Origin: Ignavibacteria bacterium
GTDB lineage: Bacteria > Bacteroidota > Ignavibacteria > UBA10030 > SZUA-254
Reading direction: 5' to 3'
DNA: 12,368 bases
Assembly: GCA_005877655.1 (NCBI GenBank)
Contig: VBOC01000241.1
Location: 1 to 12,368 of the forward strand
Below, piece by piece: positions 6,858 to 12,368 of the stretch; within the stretch, counting starts at the first letter, position 1, and each line of letters starts with the position of its first letter. The notes beneath the pieces were generated by a model that saw only the letters and a list, made by a program, of their open reading frames with translations, ran no database searches and had not been told where the DNA came from. A program made the translations under genes and the position numbers.

Positions 6858-8573
6858 AGAGTTCTTTCGATCCTTCCAGCACGAGACGGCACATTGTTCG
6901 TCGGGACTCCAACGGGCTTGAAAAGCATGACCACAATGACAGGGGAATTTACTCAATATGCAACGCGCGATGGTTTGCCGAACGATGTCATTTGTGGAAT
7001 TCTCGAAGATAAACAAGGTAATTTATGGATTAGTACAAATAAGGGAATCTCCAAGTTTGCTCCTGCCGCTAATCGAATCAGGAATTACGACGTGGGGGAT
7101 GGTCTACAAAGCAACGAATTTGATCAATGGGCATTCTTCAAAAGCGAATCGGGGGAAATGTTCTTCGGCGGCATCAATGGTGTAACCAGTTTTTTCCCCG
7201 ACAGCCTGCATGATAACCCGCATATTCCCCCCATCGTTCTAACCTCTTTCAAGATCGGTGATAGAGAAAAGAATCTCGTGGAAGCATGCTCCGATTCTAA
7301 CCCGGTTCAACTTTCATACAAGGATAATGGTTTTTCGTTCGAGTTGGCCGCCCTGGATTATACGAGACCCGAAAAGAACCAGTACGCTTACATGCTGGAG
7401 GGGTTTGACGCCGATTGGATCTACTCCGGAGCTCGGCGCTATGCAAGTTATACCAACCTGGATCCTGGGCATTACATCTTGCATCTCAAGGGAAGCAACA
7501 ACGATGGCGTGTGGAACGAACACGGCATCTCCCTTCGCCTCTGGATTGCTCCGCCATTCTGGATGACATGGTGGTTTCGCGGTACTGTGATTCTATTCTT
7601 GCTCTCATCTGCCACGATATCGTATGTCTCCAGAACGAGGGCCATCAATAAACGGAACCGAATTCTTGAACGGAGGATTACTGAGGCGACCGCCGAGCTG
7701 AATAGCACAAATGAAAGCCTTCAGACGGAAGTTCTCGAACGAAAGCGGTCCGAAGATGAGTTGTGGAGGTACAAACACCAGTTGGAGGAACAGGTACTTG
7801 AGCGGACCGCTCAATTATCGCAAACAGTCTTATCTCTAGAAGAACAAATAGCTGCGCGTGTGCTCGCCGAGCAGAGCCTCGTCGCTTACCAGGAAAAACT
7901 TCGAGCTCTGGCCTTCGACCTCTCAGCGACTGAAGAGCGCGAGCGTCGTCGCCTCTCCATGTATCTCCATGACTCAATTGGTCAAACACTGGCGTTTTGC
8001 AAGATCAAATTACAGTCCGTCCAACGATCCTCTCGTCGGGCAGGATCCGATACTAGACTTCGAGAGATTCAAGATATGGTCGAAAAATCCATCGTTGATA
8101 CTCGCAAACTTACTTTAGAGTTGAGCCCTCCAATTCTGCATGAGCTCGGGCTTGTTCCGGCAATCGAATGGCTCTGCAAGCGATACCAGGGAGAACATCA
8201 AATCCACTTCTCCGTTAACGCTGATCCTCAGCCGCTGTCGCTTAATCAGGATCTCAGCAACCTGCTCTTTCACGCCACTCGGGAAGTTATTGTCAACATT
8301 ATAAAACATGCGGGCGCGAAAAATGCAGAGATAAGTGTGCACCAAGATCGGGATCGGATCTGCGTGGAAATTGCAGATGATGGTTGCGGATTCGACGCCC
8401 AATCCATGCAAGACAATGTGAAACAACGCGATGCCTTCGGGCTCTTTAGCGTCAGGGAAAGATTGCATTCTCTTGGCGGACGGATGGAAATTGTCTCGAA
8501 GCGAGGATCGGGCACCAATGTGAAACTGACTCTACAAAATCTCACCATGGACGTGGGCGCAAGAGGAACCTGA
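6825..8573 (+). CDS. C-terminal part of the split sensor: propeller end, Y_Y_Y domain and histidine kinase (HisKA_3/HATPase)
   Basis: This 582-residue frame carries three more Reg_prop blades (DRVLSILPARDGTLFVGT, ILEDKQGNLWISTNKGI and GEMFFGGINGV). A Y_Y_Y (triple tyrosine) domain follows at about residues 163-240 (YAYMLEGFDADW to SNNDGVWNE). Next come a membrane segment at about 250-268 (TVILFLLSSATISYV) and a long coiled coil at about 275-370. The HisKA_3 box follows with probable phospho-acceptor His382 (RRRLSMYLHDSIGQ). The ATPase domain has N491 (N box), DDGCGFD at 518-524 (G1) and GLFSVRERL from 539 (G2). All kinase motifs look intact. It has no signal peptide of its own, so translated alone its propeller and Y_Y_Y part would not obviously reach the periplasm. 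This supports reading it as the rear of one gene with 5183-6835. No receiver or AraC domain is fused; the regulator is the next gene, 2 bp on. Confidence 0.88.
   Translation: MPRDPTRSSHDRVLSILPARDGTLFVGTPTGLKSMTTMTGEFTQYATRDGLPNDVICGILEDKQGNLWISTNKGISKFAPAANRIRNYDVGDGLQSNEFDQWAFFKSESGEMFFGGINGVTSFFPDSLHDNPHIPPIVLTSFKIGDREKNLVEACSDSNPVQLSYKDNGFSFELAALDYTRPEKNQYAYMLEGFDADWIYSGARRYASYTNLDPGHYILHLKGSNNDGVWNEHGISLRLWIAPPFWMTWWFRGTVILFLLSSATISYVSRTRAINKRNRILERRITEATAELNSTNESLQTEVLERKRSEDELWRYKHQLEEQVLERTAQLSQTVLSLEEQIAARVLAEQSLVAYQEKLRALAFDLSATEERERRRLSMYLHDSIGQTLAFCKIKLQSVQRSSRRAGSDTRLREIQDMVEKSIVDTRKLTLELSPPILHELGLVPAIEWLCKRYQGEHQIHFSVNADPQPLSLNQDLSNLLFHATREVIVNIIKHAGAKNAEISVHQDRDRICVEIADDGCGFDAQSMQDNVKQRDAFGLFSVRERLHSLGGRMEIVSKRGSGTNVKLTLQNLTMDVGARGT
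8562..8567 (+). promoter_or_regulatory. Ribosome binding site for the response regulator
   Basis: AGAGGA lies 8 bases before the ATG at 8576, inside the last codons of the kinase frame. With only 2 bp between the kinase stop and the regulator start, translational coupling is likely. Confidence 0.55.
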
Positions 8574-8575
8574 GG

Positions 8576-9220
8576 ATGGGTGTTCGAATCATAATCGCTG
8601 ACGACCATCAGATTGTGCGTGAGGGACTGCGGAGTATTCTTCAGCATGATTTGAATATTGACGTTGTCGGGTTGGCGGAAAATGGTAGAACGACGATTGA
8701 ACTGGCGAAGGAGCTTAAACCCGACATCGTAATAATGGATATAAGTATGCCAGATCTAAATGGAATGGAAGCAACTAGACGTATCTTGGAGGAAAATCCG
8801 GCAATCAAAGTCATTGCACTCTCGATGCACTCGGACCAGCAATTTGTCTCTGAAATGCTGAAAGCCGGGGCATCGGCGTATCTCCTGAAGGATTGTGCTC
8901 TCGATGAACTGGAACGCGCGATTCGTTCGGTGATGGGACGCCAAATCTACATCAGTCCAACTGTGGCAGGGTCGGTGGTAAAAGATTACGTGCACCACCT
9001 CTCAAAGGAAAAGTCTTCCGTCCTGACTTCAAGAGAGCGTGAAGTTCTCCAACTTATCGCCGAGGGTAAGTCAGCGAAGCAGATAGCATACCAGTTGAAG
9101 GTGAGCGTGAAAACAATTGAGGGGCACCGAATGCATATCATGGAAAAGCTCGATATCTATAGCGTCGCTGAGCTCACGAAATATGCGATCCGGGCGGGGG
9201 TAACATTTCTTGAGCGATGA
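8576..9220 (+). CDS. NarL/FixJ-family response regulator (receiver plus LuxR-type HTH)
   Basis: The 214-residue protein has an N-terminal receiver domain (about residues 1-120). The acidic pair D9/D10, phospho-acceptor D55 (VIMDISMP), S83 and K105 (YLLKD) are all present. A LuxR/GerE helix-turn-helix follows at about residues 148-208 (LTSREREVLQLIAEGKSAKQ, then VSVKTIEGHRMHIMEKL). It should be phosphorylated by the HisKA_3 kinase encoded immediately upstream (2-bp gap), since HisKA_3 kinases usually pair with NarL-type regulators, and then bind promoter DNA as a dimer. All key residues are intact, so this half of the system looks functional even though the sensor gene is split. Targets are not evident. 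The downstream glycosyltransferase genes are separated by about 117 bp with their own promoter-like sequence. Confidence 0.95.
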   Translation: MGVRIIIADDHQIVREGLRSILQHDLNIDVVGLAENGRTTIELAKELKPDIVIMDISMPDLNGMEATRRILEENPAIKVIALSMHSDQQFVSEMLKAGASAYLLKDCALDELERAIRSVMGRQIYISPTVAGSVVKDYVHHLSKEKSSVLTSREREVLQLIAEGKSAKQIAYQLKVSVKTIEGHRMHIMEKLDIYSVAELTKYAIRAGVTFLER

Positions 9221-9280
9221 GGGGTTGCTCTTAGATCTGGGACCTGATCTTTGAATCCTGGCATCCGTGTGGCGCACTTC

Positions 9281-9309
9281 TTGAATGCGGAGAGATGATT
9301 TTCTATATT
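9281..9309 (+). promoter_or_regulatory. Sigma70-like promoter for the glycosyltransferase pair
   Basis: TTGAAT (9281-9286) and TATATT (9304-9309) are separated by 17 bp, matching 4 of 6 and 5 of 6 positions of the general sigma70 consensus. Transcription would start near 9316. That lies downstream of the possible TTG start at 9308, so it favours the ATG at 9338 as the real start of the next gene. The prediction rests on pattern alone, and the organism's own consensus may differ. Confidence 0.4.
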
Positions 9310-9337
9310 GACCCGGTATATTCTTGCAAGCATTTTA

Positions 9338-10384
9338 ATGATCTTCGATCAGGGTCTCATCAGGAATATCCTTGTAATCAAGCTTCGCGCGATCGGCGAT
9401 GTATTGCTCTCAACGGTCGTCCTTGAAAGTCTGCGATCAGCATTTCCGGATGCTAAATTGGATTTTCTCACCGAACGCCAGAGCCAAGAGGTCGTTGAAG
9501 GGAATCCCGCGCTAAGCTCGGTCATTATCTTTGATGCCAAGAATGAGAATGCCACCGGTCTAATTCTAAAAGTTCGTCGCCAGCAATACGATTTAGTAAT
9601 CGATCTCTTCGGAAATCCTCGAAGTGCCCTGATCACGCTCTTGAGTGGGGCCCGTTACAGAGTCGGCTACCGCTTTGGGTGGAGGAAATATTGCTACAAT
9701 GTTGTGACTGAACCGCGCGGAGATCGGGTCCACAATGTCGACTTCAACCTCGATGCGCTCCGCCGGATTGGGATCCCCATCACAGGTACACGACTGAGAT
9801 TTCCTATCACTCCGGCAGCAGACAGATTTGCCAAGGATTTCTTCGAGGGCGAACAAATCGCCGACAAGTTTGTGATTGCACTCAATCCAGGTGGTGGCTG
9901 GTTGACGAAGCGATGGCGGGATCGGCATTTCGCACACCTTGGCGATACGCTGGTGGAGAAACTTGGCGCAACGGTTCTGGTGGTGTGGGGTCCGGGCGAA
10001 GCGCGGATGGCTGGGGAAATTCGAAACCTGATGCGGCATCCCGCGACCCTTATCCCGCCTTGCAATCTGAAACAGCTCGCTTCTATCCTCTCCCGCTGTG
10101 GGATGCTTGTCACGAACGATACGGGTCCGATGCACATCGCGGCGGCGGTGGGAACACCAGTCGTCGCCATATTCGGCCCCACTAATCCCCTCCTCCAAGG
10201 CCCTGTCGGCGCGCCAAACGAGGTCATCCAAAATCAAAACCTTCTTTGCCTCGGCTGCAATTTCACGAGATGCCCCATAGGCAATCCCTGTATGGAAGAG
10301 CTTCCTGCGGAGGAAGTTTTCGCCGGTGTGCAGCGTCTGGTTTCACGCAACAGCCTCGCCTTTCACCATGAAAGCGCGGAGTAA
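9338..10384 (+). CDS. Glycosyltransferase family 9 (ADP-heptose:LPS heptosyltransferase-like)
   Basis: From ATG 9338 the product is 348 residues (MIFDQGLIRNILVIKLRAIG). The N-terminal Rossmann half has the family motif LRAIGDVLLST with D21, the position of the proposed catalytic base in WaaC. The C-terminal half has NPGGGW from residue 183, the nucleotide-sugar-binding segment NDTGPMH at 260-266 followed by IAAAVGTPVVAIFGPTNP, and a Cys cluster C304-x2-C307-x4-C312-x5-C318. Family 9 enzymes transfer heptose or related sugars from ADP-sugars onto lipid A-core or other surface glycans at the cytoplasmic face of the inner membrane. The exact acceptor cannot be told. An in-frame TTG at 9308 would add ten residues but falls in the predicted -10 box. 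The gene overlaps the next glycosyltransferase by 17 bp, indicating an operon. Confidence 0.9.
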   Translation: MIFDQGLIRNILVIKLRAIGDVLLSTVVLESLRSAFPDAKLDFLTERQSQEVVEGNPALSSVIIFDAKNENATGLILKVRRQQYDLVIDLFGNPRSALITLLSGARYRVGYRFGWRKYCYNVVTEPRGDRVHNVDFNLDALRRIGIPITGTRLRFPITPAADRFAKDFFEGEQIADKFVIALNPGGGWLTKRWRDRHFAHLGDTLVEKLGATVLVVWGPGEARMAGEIRNLMRHPATLIPPCNLKQLASILSRCGMLVTNDTGPMHIAAAVGTPVVAIFGPTNPLLQGPVGAPNEVIQNQNLLCLGCNFTRCPIGNPCMEELPAEEVFAGVQRLVSRNSLAFHHESAE

Positions 10385-11549
10385 GCGGACTAAAGGTTCC
10401 ACCCGACGACGGGCGCCCGTTATTCCGGATTGCAAGCATTTCACCGGATACAAGCCCTGCTTTCCTTCGCGTGATTGCCTCGAAGAGTGCGTCGATCCAC
10501 AAAAGATCGGGGTCAAGATTCTTATCGTAAACCTCGAAGCTATGGGGAATGTCTTGGTAACCACAACTCTTCTCGCGCCGATCAAGAGGAAATATCCAGT
10601 GAGCTCCCTTTATTGGATCACCCTGAAGAATACCGCTCACCTGCTTGATCACAATCCCTACCTCGATCGAGTCTATGTATGGGAACCCGAAGCGTGGCTA
10701 AAACTTCAGTCTATGCGCTTTGACATCGTAATGAATATTGACAAGTCGGTCCATGCGTGCGCCTTCACGATGACTCTCCAAGCCGGAAAGAAGCTGGGTT
10801 ACGGGCTGAACGGTGACGGGAAAATCATTCCGCTAAACCGTGAGGCGCAACATAATTACCGCCTGGGGCTTAATGATTTTATGAAATTTCGTGTAAATCA
10901 AAAATCGAATTCGCAATTGCTTACCGAAGCAATGGGGCTGAAGTATCGGCGGGATGAGTACGTCATGCCTTTGTCGGAAGAAGAACAGGCCTTTTGTCGG
11001 GCGTACAAATCGATGAATGAGATGGTCGCCGAAGACCTGATCATCGGATTTAACACGGGGTGTTCATCTGCGTATCCTAACAAGAAAATGACGGTTGATC
11101 AGCACGTCATTCTCATCAGTGAATTGTCCAAACGGGAGGGCGTACGCCTCGTCTTGCTGGGTGGACCGGAGGATACCGAGCGCAATGCAGAGATCGCACG
11201 GCGAGCGGGTGAAAAAGTATTGAGCACCCCGACAACCGAGGGTTTAAGACGAGGTATTTGCTATGAGAATATCTGTGACGTCATCATAACGGGCGATTCG
11301 TTGGGCATGCACATCGGTATCGCACTCAAGAAATACATCGCCGTGTGGTTCGGCGTCAGTTGTCCCCCGGAGGTGGATCTGTTTGACCGTGGCGTCAAGC
11401 TCATTCCTGAAGGTCTTGCCTGTTCTCCGTGCTGGAAGCGAGAATGCCCCTATGATCTCGAATGTATTCAAATGGTTGATCTCGACGGGATGGTTGCGGC
11501 GGTTGAGCGGCTGAGGTTTATGCCGCGAGAAGGCGTAGAAAAGGTATGA
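10368..11549 (+). CDS. Glycosyltransferase family 9, divergent, with N-terminal cysteine module
   Basis: From ATG 10368 the product is 393 residues; an upstream start at 10326 would lie deep inside the previous gene and is less likely. A basic N-terminus leads to a four-cysteine module, C22-x8-C31-x5-C37-x3-C41 (CKHFTGYKPC then CLEEC). The GT9 fold starts with KILIVNLEAMGNVLVTT. Here the usual Gly-Asp is Gly-Asn (N61), where WaaC-like enzymes have the proposed catalytic Asp. The C-terminal half has LVLLGGPEDTERN, GDSLGMHIGIALKK (D310) and a second cluster C352-x2-C355-x4-C360-x5-C366, the same spacing as in the neighbour. It probably acts on the same glycan as the preceding gene. The Cys sets may bind metal or form structural pairs. 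The Asn could mean altered chemistry or a subfamily trait. Confidence 0.86.
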   Translation: MKARSKRTKGSTRRRAPVIPDCKHFTGYKPCFPSRDCLEECVDPQKIGVKILIVNLEAMGNVLVTTTLLAPIKRKYPVSSLYWITLKNTAHLLDHNPYLDRVYVWEPEAWLKLQSMRFDIVMNIDKSVHACAFTMTLQAGKKLGYGLNGDGKIIPLNREAQHNYRLGLNDFMKFRVNQKSNSQLLTEAMGLKYRRDEYVMPLSEEEQAFCRAYKSMNEMVAEDLIIGFNTGCSSAYPNKKMTVDQHVILISELSKREGVRLVLLGGPEDTERNAEIARRAGEKVLSTPTTEGLRRGICYENICDVIITGDSLGMHIGIALKKYIAVWFGVSCPPEVDLFDRGVKLIPEGLACSPCWKRECPYDLECIQMVDLDGMVAAVERLRFMPREGVEKV

Positions 11550-11588
11550 ATCCAAATGGGAGGAAGCTAAGTCACATCACACTATCAT

Positions 11589-11593
11589 AGGAG
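11589..11593 (+). promoter_or_regulatory. Ribosome binding site of the YceI-family gene
   Basis: A clear AGGAG sits 6 bases before the ATG at 11600, fixing that start and showing that the organism uses Shine-Dalgarno initiation at least here. Confidence 0.7.
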
Positions 11594-11599
11594 CAACTA

Positions 11600-12184
11600 A
11601 TGAAGCAATATCTTCGAAGCATCACGATCATTGCGATGATCGGCATTCTCGCCGGTCCTCTTCAAGCGGAAACGTTCAAGATCGATCGTGGACACTCGCA
11701 CATTGGATTTACGATCCGTCACATCTTCGCTCAAGTGTCGGGCCGGTTCACGGATTTCAGTGGTACGGTCGAGTACGATTCTCAAAACGTCGAGAAGCTC
11801 GCCGTGGATGTTGTGGTGCAGGCGAAGAGCATCAATACTGACAATGAGGGGAGAGACCGGGATCTTAGAAGTCCGAACTTTTTCAATGCTGATTCATTCG
11901 CTACGCTGAGATTCAAGAGTACGAAGGCTTACAAGACGAAAGAAGGCGTGTTCTTAGAAGGGAAATTGACGATCAAAGATTCGACGAAGGATATCAGGAT
12001 CCCTGTCGAAATCCTAGGGATGGGGGGTTCGGGTGATCATATGGTAGCGGGATTCCACAGCTCGTTCAAGATTGACCGCAAAGACTATGGAATTGTCTGG
12101 AACAGAAAATTAGATATGGGTGGAATGTTGCTAGGTGACGATGTTACGATATCGGTGGATATAGAAGCAAACAATCGAAAGTGA
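11600..12184 (+). CDS. YceI-family periplasmic lipid-binding-like protein
   Basis: The 194-residue product has a signal peptide (MKQYLRSITIIAMIGILAG) with likely cleavage after PLQA at residue 23. The mature part is a lipocalin-like beta-barrel of the YceI family. Diagnostic segments are FKIDRGHSHIGFTIRH near the mature N-terminus, VSGRFTDFSGTVEYD, RDRDLRSPNFFNADSFATL, the central GKLTIKDSTKDIRIPVE, and the terminal SSFKIDRKDYGIVWN with LLGDDVTISVDIEA. Length matches the family. Characterised relatives bind isoprenoids such as polyprenyl or ubiquinone-like chains, so a periplasmic carrier or stress role is expected; the ligand here is unknown. It lies 50 bp after the second glycosyltransferase on the same strand and may be read from the same transcript, though the spacer leaves room for its own promoter. 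It converges on the thioredoxin-like gene. Confidence 0.95.
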   Translation: MKQYLRSITIIAMIGILAGPLQAETFKIDRGHSHIGFTIRHIFAQVSGRFTDFSGTVEYDSQNVEKLAVDVVVQAKSINTDNEGRDRDLRSPNFFNADSFATLRFKSTKAYKTKEGVFLEGKLTIKDSTKDIRIPVEILGMGGSGDHMVAGFHSSFKIDRKDYGIVWNRKLDMGGMLLGDDVTISVDIEANNRK

Positions 12185-12216
12185 GGAAATGAAGGTGGTT
12201 CCAAAGTCGCCTGGCG

Positions 12217-12368
12217 TTACCGATTATCAGGGTGTTCCTTCGGACTCCGAGAATCTGCCGTTTCCTGATATTTTTCCCATGTCATCGACTTGTAGTAATC
12301 GCCTCCGATATATTTGACGATTTGCAGGAACTTATCTGCCGCGACATAGCCACCGAGGGAATTAATCG
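12217..12368 (-). CDS. C-terminal end of a probable thioredoxin-fold protein (partial)
   Basis: Only about 50 C-terminal residues are visible; the start lies beyond the right edge. They read INSLGGYVAADKFLQIVKYI, then GGDYYKSMTWEKYQ, and a polar tail ending in TAA at 12217-12219. The GGYVAADKFLQIVKYIG segment resembles the last strand and helix of thioredoxin-like proteins (SoxW/DsbD-gamma type), where it follows the cis-Pro region. The CxxC motif would be off the edge, so a redox role cannot be confirmed. It is convergent with the YceI gene, with 32 bp between the stops and no clear terminator hairpin. Confidence 0.6.
   Translation of the reverse strand, partial: INSLGGYVAADKFLQIVKYIGGDYYKSMTWEKYQETADSRSPKEHPDNR

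Noticed and set aside
9593..10237. Long minus-strand open frame of 214 codons
   Set aside because: It lies antisense to the well-supported glycosyltransferase and has a Ser/Arg/Pro-rich composition typical of a shadow frame.

Overview
The window looks like a chromosomal segment of a Gram-negative bacterium of the Bacteroidota/Chlorobiota (FCB) group, probably an Ignavibacteria-like lineage rather than a classical Bacteroides. The basis is a secreted protein ending in a type IX secretion (Por) sorting domain with the LEQNYPNPFNP signature, a periplasmic double-propeller sensor kinase, heptosyltransferase-type LPS/glycan enzymes, and moderate GC. Some genes have clear Shine-Dalgarno sequences (11589-11593, 8562-8567). 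Taxonomy is inference; there is no rRNA or other marker gene here.

Layout. (1) 1-800, minus: the N-terminal part of an exported tetratricopeptide-repeat protein whose C-terminus lies off the left edge. (2) 801-1104: a divergent intergenic region holding a four-copy, 24-bp tandem repeat (811-903) that is open in reading frames on both strands. (3) 1105-4855, plus: a small lipoprotein followed 19 bp later by a 1091-residue secreted Asp-box (BNR) beta-propeller protein with a T9SS C-terminal domain. (4) 4856-5182: an intergenic stretch with a short coding-like remnant on the minus strand. (5) 5183-9220, plus: a two-component system. Its sensor (two Reg_prop propellers, Y_Y_Y domain, membrane segment, coiled coil, HisKA_3 and HATPase) is split into two overlapping reading frames. 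A NarL/FixJ response regulator follows 2 bp later. (6) 9338-11549, plus: two overlapping glycosyltransferase family 9 genes, with a sigma70-like promoter upstream. (7) 11600-12184, plus: an exported YceI-family protein. (8) 12217-12368, minus: the C-terminal end of a probable thioredoxin-fold protein, convergent with yceI.

How the parts fit. Most products act at or beyond the inner membrane: periplasmic TPR protein, lipoprotein, secreted propeller protein, transmembrane sensor, LPS/glycan transferases, periplasmic YceI. The sensor and regulator form one signalling unit; their target genes cannot be read from the sequence. The most notable anomaly is the sensor gene. Repeat counting suggests fourteen propeller blades in an intact form, but most of blade 11 is missing at the junction of the two frames, and the missing length is not a multiple of three. 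I saw no CRISPR array, tRNA, rRNA, insertion sequence or phage gene, and nothing that amounts to a clear new defence or mobile system.
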